The notes below the pieces were generated by a model. It made no database searches and was not told the origin of the DNA. It was given only the letters and a program-made list of their open reading frames with translations. This document shows, in pieces, positions 10,925 through 21,189 of a stretch of 64,000 bases of DNA. Made by a program: the position numbers and the translations under genes. The DNA comes from Meghimatium bilineatum (taxonomy: Eukaryota; Mollusca; Gastropoda; Stylommatophora; Philomycidae): NCBI GenBank assembly GCA_034231615.1, contig CM067317.1, forward strand, positions 48,551,376-48,615,375, given 5' to 3'. The number at the start of each line of letters is the position of its first letter. Within the stretch, counting starts at the first letter, position 1.

Positions 10925-11860
10925 ACTTTTAATGACATCTTTAGAGAATACTTTTGTTTTTGTTTGGTCTAACTTGAGAGCGCATGTCCTTCTTCTTCTG
11001 ACTATAGAGGAGTAGTTTTATTCACAGGCGTAATATGGTGATGTAGGTCGTTTGACTGTGGCCGCGTGGTACTTCCGATTTCGGCATGCTTTTATTTCAT
11101 GTGTACATCAGTATCCTGTGACATCTTCCTGTTTCTCGCCAGTTAGCAAGTGCGTATCAGCTCTACGCCCTGACAGTTTATCACCGATTATGCGCTTGGA
11201 CATTGCAAGCTGAAACGTGTCTCTGGGTGGCAGTTTCTCAAGAGACGGTAAGCACGGGTTTAGACTTCATTACGTCTATCTCGTACGAGATGCTTCGCTG
11301 TTAGTGAACTTTTGTGTGTACCTAGACGTCCATCATTTCTCTCTGTTTCCTCAAGTGCTGACCATTAACATGACTGAGCTTGGATCCAGTATCGGAATTT
11401 GCTCGAACAGCAAAGTTGAACTAGGGTTGGTTCGCCATCTTAACCCGTGCTTCGTTCATTCATATTGTAAACAGCTGGTTCAAGGTTGAGCTTCCACCCA
11501 CTTACGCACAATTTTTCGTACCTTGGTGGTATGGCATCTTGACTTTACCTTTCTCACAAATTTTCTGCCGGAAGGAAAGTGAAAGCTTGTTCTCGAGCAA
11601 GAACAATGTTTTCTTATGATTTCACGATTTTCTCACCTATTCTTACACATGGCGCTGCACTCTAGCGTTGTTATATATTCATTTGTAAATAGATGTATTT
11701 TACTTTTCCGTGGGCATTCTGTTTTCACCTTCTTGAGCGTTCGGAAATTTAATACAGAAATGCAGAGAGTTAAATGCAGACAGATACACCTGTTTCATAT
11801 ACTACTTAAACACACAAGCAATTATGGAAAATAATGGAAAGCATGGGCTTCCCACACCCA
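10925..11860. other. Non-repetitive, less AT-rich segment without recognised gene
   Basis: This is one of the longer stretches without arrays or identifiable elements. The open frames of 90 codons (11217-11489, +) and 72 codons (11616-11834, +) have no recognisable domain. I cannot assign it to host or mobile DNA. Confidence 0.4.
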
Positions 11861-11864
11861 CCTC

Positions 11865-12180
11865 AGATCGCTCATTAGAATGCTTTATCAGGAGTAACAT
11901 GATTCTGTCAGTCTCGAGGGAGAACCATATCTGACTCGTTTGAGGTCCAAAACAGGAGTCATACAGGGATGCATTCTCCTAACCACAATATGTTCACTAT
12001 ATACGCAGAAAAATATCACGTGAAACGGACGAGAAGACCCACATTAAGAACACTTTCGACCTCTTAATGTCCGAGGACGTGAGTTTACAGAAATTAGGTA
12101 TGCAGACGGGGTCCTCATTAATTCTACTAGAAGGTCTGTAGTACTCCGTCAATAGCTTCGTCTGTACTGTTCTGCAGTAG
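11865..12180 (+). pseudogene. RTE-like LINE RT fragment
   Basis: Frameshifted + reading of an RT palm: KTGVIQGCILLTTICSLYT matches motif B (GVRQGCxLSPxLFxxY), followed by EHF and PLNVRGREFTEIRYADGVLI for motif C. The catalytic YADD is YADG, so the copy is inactive. The closest relative in the window is 21900-22090 (EIRYEDDTVL). Confidence 0.7.
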
Positions 12181-12309
12181 TGTTTTGGTTATGAGGAAAT
12201 CGAAAAATTGTACTTACTGCGCAAAACTGAAATCCAACAGGTAGATCCCGGAAAAGGGCAATACAGTTTTGCTGATACTAGATAACACACATAATGACAT
12301 ACACAAATC

Positions 12310-12346
12310 GGCGTTTCGACCAAAAGGCCTTTATCAAGACAGACAA
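12310..12346 (-). ncRNA. Degenerate hammerhead-ribozyme-like motif
   Basis: Minus strand reads TTGATAAAGGCCTTTTGGTC then GAAACGCC. This resembles the hammerhead core CUGAUGA - stem II (GGCC/GGUC with a UUUU loop) - GAAAC. The first core block is TTGATAA, so it is mutated. Such motifs are known from Penelope-like retroelements (Cervera and de la Pena). Similar blocks lie at 22245, 22523 and 27706. Confidence 0.35.
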
Positions 12347-12429
12347 TTGAAGCAAAATTAAAACATATAACAGAAAGCGAACAGTAAAAACATCGACGGT
12401 CACATTGATATGAGTAGTATGGATTCATA

Positions 12430-12790
12430 GTTTGGTCAAAGGGGTTGTGATGTTTTATTCAGAAATATATTTGGCACTGTGCAAAACAATTCTCATTCCG
12501 TCTCAGGCTACACTGCCCGAACATGGTCCACACAGCGTTAGCCAAACTGCTTTGGACGAGCTCAAAAGCATTCTGTTTCCAGTGTGCACTACAGAGAGGT
12601 GCTTTTAGGATGTTGGTTATCTGCTAACCTGGGTCTGTACGAGAACAATGAAGAACCAATTGCCCCCCGCCCTAACCGTGACAATGAGTGAACAGATATA
12701 TCTACAACCGATACTATAATTGGTAGGTGTGTAAAGTAGACCCTCTGACTTCGCTTAGCAACCAGCTAGTGGATTATTGTAGATTGTAAA
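12430..12790. other. Unassigned sequence
   Basis: No gene, repeat or RNA recognised. Confidence 0.4.
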
Positions 12791-12797
12791 TACGATT

Positions 12798-12925
12798 CAT
12801 GAATCATCTGGTGTATATTGTAGATAAACATCTGGTGTATATTGTAGATAATCATCTGGTGTATATTGTAGATAATCATCTGGTGTATATTGTAGATAAT
12901 CATCTGGTGTATATTGTAGATCTCC
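12798..12925. repeat. 24-bp minisatellite (5 copies)
   Basis: Units around ATCATCTGGTGTATATTGTA plus GATA, nearly identical. Both 77- and 84-codon frames here are array shadows. A (G)12 run follows at about 12967. Confidence 0.95.
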
Positions 12926-13266
12926 TTGACGAAGTGGTCAACTTGCTCACTTTTTGCTCTATAGGTCGGGGGGGGGGGGGAGGGGTCGAATTCCGCCATC
13001 GAAGTCTTGTTTACACATGGAACTTTTTCGGGGATTCTAGATTGAAGTTATAGTTACGTGCTACGGGTTTTTTCTCTACAGCTGGCGTGTCGCTTCATTG
13101 GGAAGGATGGAGTACATATGGGGTAACCCAAGAAAAATGAAGTCAACCACTGTTTCCAACCTTTTTTTTTATCTGAACTGATTCTAGGGTAAGTTCGTTT
13201 GATATATAGCCGAAAGCTGAACTGATACTTGGAAATTCAAGTAGAAAGCAAGAGGATAAATTATCA

Positions 13267-13757
13267 ATTCTTGAGACCAACGGGAATTCAACCAATCCAT
13301 TCTGACGGCACCACATCCCCTGGAACTAGAGTAAACGGGTTTTTCCGTGCTTGACTAACCGCACCTCCAAAAAAAGATGCAATTTTGTCAAGACATTCAA
13401 ACTGTGTACTTGAATTTACTTGTATAAGCAATTATTTGAAGCAAAATTGCACTGTCTATATATTATTTATGTTTACGTGAAAATTGGCCCTTGTAGAACG
13501 AATACGTATATTATATGTTTGTGTTACTGAGGATACTTCAACACTTGTACGGGAGGTTCGTTGTTGCTGTAATAGTCCTTATCTCGATTGGTCCGTTCAA
13601 AGTGACTTGAGTACACAGTTTAAATGTCTTAACAAAATCGCATCTTTTTTTTGGAGGTACGGTTAGTCAAGCATGGAAAAACCTGTTTACTCTAATTGCC
13701 AGGCGATTTGGTGCCGTCAGAACGGGCTGATTCAATTCTCGTTGGTCCCAAGAACTG
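13267..13757. mobile_element. Foldback/MITE-like inverted-repeat element
   Basis: Left arm starts TTCTTGAGACCAACGGGAAT and includes CTTGACTAACCGCACCTCC and AAGATGCAATTTTGTCAAGA. The right arm repeats these in reverse complement (TTGGAGGTACGGTTAGTCAA, ending TTGGTCCCAAGAA). Related elements lie at 29499-29845 and 61166-61592. The interior has no transposase, so it is non-autonomous. Confidence 0.8.
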
Positions 13758-13799
13758 ATATTAAGGAAATTTCGTTTGATATATAGCCGAAAAGGATGA

Positions 13800-14530
13800 G
13801 TGTTTATGAGGCAGAGCTATGGGCGTGTATTATGACCAATGAGTCACTGGAACAATTAATGTGCTCATTTTAACAATTGCTACTAGGCAATAAGACCATA
13901 CGGTTTTACCCAAAGTGTTTTGACGTTGATTTAAAAAACACAATAACTTTAGATGATTCAATATTTTTTACCCAACTAAAAAAAAGTGAGGGACCAAAAG
14001 TGGTGATTGAAAAATCGACTCCAATGGAGGTTGACCACCGTTTATGATTAATTTTTCAGACTCATTCCATTCTTCAAGAGATCTTTCAAATATGATGCTT
14101 CGATATGATTGGATTATATTTATTGTAGAGTATCATACGGATTAACTGCTCGGAACATGAAGGCGGTCCATTTTCTGGGAGAACATCTTTGCAAGCAAAG
14201 GCATTCAATGCATGGGAAGCTAACAATGCATGAAAGGGATGTGTTGAAGCTGCTTCACAAACACCTGGATGTAGACACGCTGACAGATGGGATATCTAGG
14301 CTGGGGTGTTAAAATTAGGTGTTAAATGTAGCAGTAGTAGCATCTACCCGTTAGAATAAATAGAGTTCTCAATCAGTGAGCCACTGGAACCATCAGCATG
14401 CACACTTCTAGATATCTTATATGTAGGACATAGCTTGCATGAACCAGTCCTGCGTGCAATGATATCGGTCAGGAAAGAAGATATAAAGAAAGGGTTTTAC
14501 CTAAAAAAAAAGGGGGCTACGTGCGGACAT
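13800..14530. other. Unassigned sequence
   Basis: No recognised gene. The + 67-codon frame at 14109-14312 (start MDYIYCRVSYGLTARNMKAV) matches nothing I know and lies among AT-rich, stop-dense DNA. Confidence 0.4.
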
Positions 14531-14534
14531 ATCA

Positions 14535-14780
14535 CTATTCAACGGGACATTTGAAAAAGCTTTCGTACGGAAATTTCACTATTCGACGGGAAATTTGAAG
14601 GGGCTTTCGTACGGAAATTTCACTATTCGACGGGAAATTTGAAGGGGCTTTCGTACGGAAATTTCACTATTCGACGGGAAATTTGAAGGGGCTTTCGTAC
14701 GGAAATTTCACTATTCGATGGGAGATTTAAAGGGGCTTTCGTATGGAAATTTCATTATTCGACGGGAAATTTGAAGATTT
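14535..14780. repeat. 44-bp minisatellite (about 5.5 copies)
   Basis: Units around GGGGCTTTCGTACGGAAATT and TCACTATTCGACGGGAAATT. The first and last copies are diverged. Confidence 0.95.
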
Positions 14781-14934
14781 TTTATCGAAATATATACTAA
14801 AGAGGAGGTTTTTATCGATCTTTTGGTTAAGGTCCTAATACTAAAATTCATGCTCAGATTTGCCTAGGGAAAAGGGGGGGGGAAGGGTTTGAACATCTCC
14901 TTATCTAAGGGACTGATATCCATTTACAACTACT

Positions 14935-15035
14935 AACGCAGATATCACAGACATGCTATAAACCAAGACCTAGAGTATTCCGTGTTCTGCGGACCATATC
15001 CTGCTACTCTGCTGGATTTTAAGAACAAACACTGC
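14935..15035 (+). mobile_element. SINE A, 3' fragment
   Basis: Partial copy: GCAGATATCACAGACATGCT, then TATTCCGTGTTCTGCGGACC and a TCCTGCTACTCTGCTGG end. The 5' half is lost. Confidence 0.6.
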
Positions 15036-15077
15036 AAGAAATTAATCACTAAACACGAACTTCTATTGCACAAATCT

Positions 15078-15175
15078 AGGTTGGTTGGTTGGTTGGTTGG
15101 TTGGTTGGTTGGTTGCTGATCCAGCGGTCCATGGGCTCATGCCCTTTGACCTAATGCCATTAGATGACATTATAT
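15078..15175 (-). repeat. Dispersed repeat D with (GGTT)n
   Basis: Nine GGTT units, then GCTGATCCAGCGGTCCATGG and a CATGCCC end. The second copy is at 2622-2712. In minus orientation the tail is (AACC)n, typical of a retroposon 3' end. The sequence on to about 15500 is GC-richer and may be its body, but no second copy of that part is visible. Confidence 0.65.
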
Positions 15176-15579
15176 TGCTGGGAAGTCTGTGTATTTTCGG
15201 CCCACCCCGGGACAGAGTCAGAGAATAACTATCACACCTCCAGGAAGGTAGGTTTCAACATATGCACTGCTCCCAGCCACTGTAGCCAAGATAGGGTTCA
15301 CTGTGCTCATTCCCCGCCACCAATTCACTACTGGTTATACCGAACTGCTCTATTACGCAAGGCATGCAACCAAATGTTCAAGTCAAAAAGATTGTCACGT
15401 CCTGAGTCACTGTGCCTCTATGATGGGCCTCAGCCATGGGAAAAACAGTGATTTCAGTTTCCTCCTCCTCAGTGCTGCACAGTACATCTCTGGCTCCCTC
15501 CCAACCACAGAGAGTGTATACATATATATTCAGGCAAACATGAAAAACATTTCAACAACAAAACAAAATCATAACTGTA

Positions 15580-15728
15580 TAGATGATATGTCATGAAGCT
15601 TCTATAAGAAGATAACCTCAATATAACGGCATGTCATCCACTAAGGTTTTCTGTTGCATGGATGATATGTCTAGTGGGCCATTGGTGAGACCCACAGACG
15701 CAACCACATGCGTACAAATCTAGGTATA
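15580..15728. repeat. Dispersed repeat C, copy 1
   Basis: About 140 bp shared with 25425-25565: CCTCAATATAACGGCAT, GGTTTTCTGTTGCATGG and TCTAGTGGGCCATTGGTG, followed by CAACCACATGCGTA. Family unknown. Confidence 0.75.
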
Positions 15729-16505
15729 TTTCATTAAGTTGATTAAGACGGCTAATAACAGACCCGAAGAATGAAGAAAAAGTTTAGATAATTCTTTAGA
15801 TGCATATAGACTCTATTTGTTTTCATTGGACTTGCTGAAGAGTTTCATAGAATACAACTCTCACTATCAAATTAATACAAGAACGATCATTTTTCCAATC
15901 CCAGTAGCCATTGAAAATCTGCCGCAAAGAAAAGCAGCACTGAGCAAATGAAAGCAAGTATGCGGCGGGATGCTCCCAGAGATATCTCTCCATTGTGTCC
16001 AATTATTTCTGTATGGAGGCTTAAACTTGCTTCATGTACTGTGATTTTATTTCTTTTGGGTTTTATTTTCTTTAGCGTTTGTTTGCAGTTAGTCACGTGA
16101 TACGCACAAACGCATGCACAAGGGATGTGCAGCCGTTCAGCAAATATTTATACAGCTGTAAATCCAATTAAATATTAGACTGCAGTTTATTTCATAGATT
16201 TTTTCATGTTATTTTTTATACGCAATCCTTTTGTCATTTTATTCAGTTTATTTAAAACACCAGGATTCAATGTGTAAGCTAGGAGGTAACTTATGCACAG
16301 AATATTCATCAGAGTTCTGATATTACTTTAAGAATGGGTTCTTGTACAGGAAAGTGTTTGTGGGTGTGTTTTGAGACTCTGCAGTTGTTGATGATGATGA
16401 TGTTCCTCCTTCGAAAGCGAAGATGAGCATGGCATGAAAAAAAACCACTATTATATGCGATGAAAAAAATAAATATATATATAATAATTATAAATTGGTA
16501 ATTAA
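15729..16505. other. Unassigned AT-rich sequence
   Basis: No gene recognised. Near 16372-16440 a 17-bp block GAGACTCTGCAGTTGTT recurs from 17081. It is followed by (GAT)n and a CGAAAGCGAAGATGAGCATG segment resembling the 3' untranslated end of the C2H2-tailed LINE (compare 29252 and 41907). Confidence 0.45.
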
Positions 16506-16510
16506 CTAAT

Positions 16511-17172
16511 TTAGTTTGTGAGTTCGTAGATGCCCGATGAGTCCGATTCGTGAACAGAAAGTTCTATTGCAGTTCTTGCAGGAGTGCTGAAGGTTCGGGG
16601 TTGGAGAATTTACGGATTTGCCCTTCCGCTTCTTGCGCTTGTGGATTGCCCGCAGTGTTCTTTCTTTTTCAAATTTCGTGATGCCAGCAGTGATCTGGGT
16701 GTGTCAAGCTGAGCGATCAAGTGCTGTAGTCTCCCAGGAGCTAGGATCGATGCTGCAGTTCTTGAGAGAGCTTTTTTAGGTGATCCTTGAAGCGCTTTTT
16801 CTGCCCTCCACTTGAACGTTTACTTTCGCACAATTCCCCATAGAATAATCTCTTTGGAAGGCGCTTGTCTGGCATACGGACGATGTGGCCAGTCCAGCGG
16901 AGTTGGGACCTTGTCAGCAGGGCATGAATTCTTTGCATATTCTGAAGAATTTCCGTATCTAGTACACGATCCTGCCAACCTACTCCCATGAGGTTTCGTA
17001 GGCACCGAAGATGAAAAGAGTTAAGCTGTCGAGCGTGTCTCGCATAGACAATCCAGCAAGACGCAGCATAAAGCAATGTTGAGACTCTGCAGTTGTTACC
17101 ACTAGAGATATAAACTTTGTCTTCTAAGTTTTTAAAAATCAAACTCCCGTTAGTTTCCAGAATATGCACCAT
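16511..17172 (-). pseudogene. RTE-like LINE C-terminus with C2H2 tail
   Basis: Minus-strand end of a non-LTR retrotransposon ORF. From 17060 it reads WIVYARHARQLNSFHLRCLR, then a segment with RSQLRWTGHIVRMPDKRLPK, then GGQKKRFKDHLKK. After a frameshift near the A-run at about 16778 it continues SIDPSSWETTALDRSA, a TGA stop, KFEKERTLRAIHKRKKRKGK and a terminal zinc-finger-like CKNCNRTFCSRIGLIGHLRTH. That tail has Cys-x2-Cys-x12-His-x3-His spacing. The RT itself is absent. The frameshift and the stop make it inactive. A sister copy is at 40843-41381. Confidence 0.88.
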
Positions 17173-17439
17173 CTAAGTTGCCGTTTACATTTTGTCTGCG
17201 ATATATGCGTCAATCATACGTGATGTGCATTGTATGAAATGTTGGAAGCAATCAATCCATATATGAAACCGTTTTTTTATTACTACTTGCGACATACATA
17301 GCAGGTAACTATATTGTTTGCTTGAATTTCATTTCTAAACAACAGAGAGAGGGACAAAATGAGAATCACGAACTTTAATAAATATTCTCGCAATAACATC
17401 TGCCTTTAAATGATTTTTCATTTTGCTCATTTTTCATTT

Positions 17440-17990
17440 TGCCCATTTTCTATTTTGCCCATTTTCCATTTTGTCATCATCATCATCATCATCAATTGAC
17501 ATATTCTTTCCAGAACGTAGTTTTTTTCTATGGATCTCTTGAATTCTCCGCAGTATTGCGCAAGTTGCCCTGCATCTTCCAGTGACATGCGCAGGCATTC
17601 TTGAATATTTTTGTCCAACGGCGTCTTGACCGGCCTTTGCCCCTGTTGCCTTCTGTCATTCCCTCCAGTAACACCCTCCCCATGCCGTCGTGTCTCGTAA
17701 TATGACCGAAAACAAACTAGCTTTTTCTTTAATATAGTGTTCAGAAGCCAGCCTTCCTGGACGTTAATTGTTCGTAACACCTCCTGGTTTTTTTTCTTCG
17801 CTGTTCATGGTATTCTCAGAACTCTAATTCAAATGATATTATTCTCTTGGCCACTATTTTATTTAGTGTTCATGATTCGCATGCATTTGTCGCCACAGGA
17901 AATACACATGTTCGTAGTAAACACAATTTGGTTCTTTGGTACCTTAGCATAGTACTAACCATAGTTCCATACTGTCATTGGGTATTAAAT
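17440..17990 (-). pseudogene. RTE-like LINE C-terminal fragment
   Basis: The minus frame 17780-17427 reads LRTINVQEGWLLNTILKKK, then a degraded basic stretch, then SLEDAGQLAQYCGEFKRSIE and KNYVLERICQ. This is the ordinary end of the RTE-like ORF family that also seeds the array at 2795. A (CAT)n run (ATG in sense) follows the ORF end at 17475. Sequence to about 17990 adds a diverged CVFPVAT-like block. Confidence 0.75.
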
Positions 17991-18009
17991 ATTTTAAAAC
18001 AAAAGTCTT

Positions 18010-18360
18010 CGAAAACTCTTAAATTTAGGTTGGGAAGAATTCAAGCCAAACAAATTAAGTAAGAGAAGACATCAAATAGCAATACGTTTCTACAATACTA
18101 ACAAGAAAATGATACACTTATATCGGACATGTGCTTAGAATGAATGAAAACAGACTACCACTACAAGCGTTAAAATGAGTCTAGCAGATGGCAAACGAAG
18201 AAAGAGGAAGACCAAGAAAGACTCTACAGAACAGCAATCAAAGACAGTGTGATTATCATGTGTGTCAACAACATGCAAGGATTACATATAGTAGCATCAC
18301 ATAGTTCAACTCGAAATCTGGTTTCTGCTTTATATACTGTGTTCGGCGCGGAAGGAATAT
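18010..18360 (+). pseudogene. LINE tail, LCTLFGAEGT family
   Basis: Reads TYIGHVLRMNENRLPLQALK, a stop, LADGKRRKRKTKKDS and, after frameshifts, LVSALYTVFGAEGI. Same family as 3855, 8405, 26358, 41405 and 55528. Inactive terminal fragment. Confidence 0.7.
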
Positions 18361-18599
18361 ATATAGATATATACATATGTATTATGTGCTAGATATTTTG
18401 ATTATTGTCTCCGCACACCGGACACACCCATTTGTGCTCAGATCCCGGCTTCAGTAAATATCTCAAGGTATAACGGCTGATGGTTCCGGTTCTATGTTTG
18501 TTCATTGTTCATTTTAAAACGTTTTGACGTGTTCCCTAATGACCAGGATCATCACAGCACATTCTCGGTACTGACTCAAGCTCCTTTATCTAAAATATC

Positions 18600-19292
18600 G
18601 TCTGATCGTACGCACGAACGAAGAATAGTATGTCTGATTGGATCATAGGAAGACCATATGTTATAGATGCTTGGGCCTTTACAGCTCAGTGCGCAGGTAA
18701 AACGATCAAGGAGGAAAGTGGTGCCAAAGCGGTCACTACGAGTAGTATGACCATGGAGACTATGGCGGTGACCACGGCATTTGAGTGGCTACGCACACAG
18801 AAGGTAACGCAGGTCTGCATCTTGAGTGACTCTATGAGTATGATTAAGAAGGTACAAGTGGGTCTCGTTCGCGAACAGTGGATTGCGGCCTTGAGAAATG
18901 CGAGCTTGAAAGCGGTTACATTTATTTTCGTGCTGGGACATGTGGGCGTTCGACGCAATGAAAGAGCGGATCAACTGGCATCGTGTGCGATTGTGGCACA
19001 GAGCGATGGGGCAATGGATCGCGCTGACGTTTTAAACTCCTTAAGAGATATAACACGCGAGAGTGAGACTAGTGTGGATGATGATTCCTTTTCAATGGCT
19101 AGGATTAAAGATCAGGGATTGAAATGCGGTGTTGCTAGAGGTGAACATTTTGGAGGGCGCAGAAGAATGATGATCAACCAACATAGGATCGGTACTGTCA
19201 GCAGAAGTGTGATGGCGGATACACTCAAGGAGAGATCGGAGCAACTATGGATGTGTCCAGTTTGCAGTGATGATGATCCGACGACTAACTAA
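18600..19292 (+). pseudogene. LINE ORF C-terminus with a near-intact RNase H domain
   Basis: An uninterrupted 220-codon frame (18630-19292) encodes the ribonuclease H domain of a non-LTR retrotransposon, which removes the RNA template during reverse transcription. Catalytic-type acidic residues are in place: Asp3 (degenerate TDGS-like SDWI), Glu43 in SMTMETMAV, Asp67 in ILSDSMSM, and His104/Asp114 in GHVGVRRNERADQLA. The C-terminus ends with a CPVCSDDDPTTN block carrying a Cys-x2-Cys. No RT or endonuclease precedes it, so the copy is 5'-truncated and cannot transpose, although this domain is the best-preserved coding unit of the window. The Met at 18630 is only the first ATG after the truncation, not a true start. 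Confidence 0.85.
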
Positions 19293-19431
19293 CTAACTAT
19301 CTCATTTCACACGCTATGAACATTTTCGTTAGTGTCTTTGTCAAGGTGAATATTTGACACTAGCAACATAGGTTTGGTATAACATATTGTTTATCAATTG
19401 TTGTTCTGTTGTCACGCAGATTGATGAGTGT

Positions 19432-20289
19432 TTGAGTAGCGATGACTGTTGATAAGTCAATGCATTAGCTGAGAACTCAGCTGCGTACCCTGCTACAACA
19501 TCAAGAATGAGAATGGAAATCTCCCGTGGTTTGTTGGGGGCCCAAAAGGGGAGCAAAGAATAGCAACACTGTTTACCTTCCATGCATGTCGTACGAGGCA
19601 ACTAAGGAGGTTATGGGATGGAGTTGGCAGTCCCATCCCATATAGGGTCAGTGACCCAAAGCCATGCTGAAGATGGATGTGTCAGGCCGAAAGGCGCAGA
19701 TATCGCAGCAATGCTGCAAACCATGACACAACGACTTCCGTTCTCCGAGCTACATCCTGCTGATCTGTAGCAGTTTGAGAACGAACGCAGAAGAAGAAGA
19801 ATGGAAATAGAGGTGGTGACAGCAGCTCTCACTTTGCTGACGACACAATCACCAACACACTCAGTAATTCTATCGGAGATAGAAAAGTGTATGGTCAGAA
19901 TTTAGTGGATCACTCTTCTTCACAAGGCGCAGAGTATAACATGGATTTATTGTCCAGGTCATGCTGGAGTCAGGGGAAACGAAAGAGCCGATATGTTGGC
20001 TGGTAAAGCCTTGGTGAATGGCACTGAGGTGCGATGAAGAGACAGGATTGAATTAATAAGAGAGGCATAGATACGAAAAGACGAATACCAGGTCGAAGAA
20101 GACTATGTACACTTTCAGATAATGGTAGAAATGGAAGGGACTAGAGGCGACGGAAGAAAGTGAACCCTCTCCGAAAGTACCAGAAGAACACGCAATCGGC
20201 AACCGACTGAAACACTTTTAAATGGCTGACGGAACGGCAAGCAGAACATAAATGGAAATGTTTCAGTGATGTGACGCTTGTTCCTAATC
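19432..20289 (+). pseudogene. Second LINE RNase H end, split by SINE A
   Basis: RNase H remnant of a different LINE from the one just upstream. The first part (to 19520) reads ENSAAYPATTSRMR. The frame resumes at 19799 with MEIEVVTAALTLLTTQ, a degraded ILSE..., then GHAGVRGNERADMLAGKA, in which the His and last Asp are intact. After further stops it ends LKWLTERQAEHKWKCFSD near 20262. The 278-bp insert between the halves is SINE A with a 10-bp target duplication. It is inactive because of stops and the insertion. Confidence 0.8.
19521..19798 (+). mobile_element. SINE A, full-length copy inserted in an RNase H remnant
   Basis: Sense-oriented. Starts CTCCCGTGGTTTGTTGGGGG and ends GAACGCAGAAGAAGAA. 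It is flanked by perfect 10-bp repeats GAATGGAAAT at 19511-19520 and 19799-19808, which mark target-primed retroposition. Confidence 0.92.
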
Positions 20290-20294
20290 TTGTT

Positions 20295-20455
20295 CTTCTT
20301 CAGCGTTCATTCTTAAATTCCCACACTGGATCTCTCATGTAGCAGGACAATGGCCCTACTAGATTTCCAGCAGGATGTAGTACAGAGAATGGAAATACTT
20401 TTTGTCACTGTTTCATTTGCGCCAATGATCAGACACATCCGTCTTCGGCGTGTTT
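20295..20455 (-). mobile_element. SINE B copy
   Basis: Related to SINE A but shorter and with a different middle. The left end CTTCTTCAGCGTTCATTCTT is the reversed AAG tail. A small hairpin block TAGCAGGACAATGGCCCTAC follows, then GCAGGATGTAGTACAGAGAA and TTTGCGCCAATGATCAGACA. Other copies: 21010, 40255 and 51445. Confidence 0.75.
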
Positions 20456-20587
20456 GGAAACAAGAATTAAGAATTGGCTTTCTGAATATTTTTTCGATCT
20501 CACTATCAAGTTTGCCATTAATGTTGCGGGACTGAAATCGTTCTGCGACGTCTTTCCAGGTGAATATTTCATGGGTATCATAGGATT

Positions 20588-20826
20588 GTCACTTTGGTTG
20601 CGACGTTAAATTCTCAAATCAAACCTTTAGTTGCGACGTTAAATTCTCAAATCAAACCTTTAGTTGCGACGTTAAATTCTCAAACTAAACCTTTAGTTGC
20701 GACGTTAAATTCTCAAATCAAACCTTTAGTTGCGACGTTAAATTCTCAAACTAAACCTTTAGTTGCGACGTTAAATTCTCAAATCAAACCTTTAGTTGCG
20801 ACGTTACATTCTGAAATCAATCATTT
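20588..20826. repeat. 33-bp minisatellite (about 7 copies)
   Basis: Units around TTTAGTTGCGACGTTAAATT plus CTCAAATCAAACC, alternating ATCAAAC and ACTAAAC variants. The 79-codon + frame is its 11-residue-period translation. A long G-run follows at about 20858. Confidence 0.95.
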
Positions 20827-21007
20827 TGGCTGACAATGCTTATCTATTTGGGGTTGGGGGGGGGGGGGTGGTGGAATTGCATACATATTACAATACACGT
20901 GTACAATCAAGTAAATTATGTGCGTCCTTTATTGCCCCCTTTTAAAAAAAATAAATAACTTGTATATTTTTTCAGAAAACCTCTTTATTTTGTTTTTGCA
21001 TTCTTTC

Positions 21008-21178
21008 ATTTATCTTCTTCGGCCTTCATTCTTAAACTCCCACTGGATCCCTCATGTAATAGGACAATGGTCCTATTATATTTCATGCAGGATGTATTCC
21101 AGAGAGTGGAAATGTGCTGTGTCGCCGTTTTATTTGCGCCAATGGTCTGACACATCCTTCTTCGGCTGGTCCTTTCAT
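21008..21178 (-). mobile_element. SINE B copy
   Basis: CTTCTTCGGCCTTCATTCTT at the left, the hairpin ATAGGACAATGGTCCTAT, and TTTGCGCCAATGGTCTGACA then CTTCTTCGGC at the right. It sits against the end of the RTE-like fragment that begins near 21190. Confidence 0.75.
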
Positions 21179-21189
21179 TCGTATAGATA

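Noticed and set aside
16741-17172. Host zinc-finger gene
   Set aside because: The C2H2-like tail belongs to the end of an RTE-like retrotransposon ORF; the same architecture with the same upstream motifs occurs at 40841-41381.
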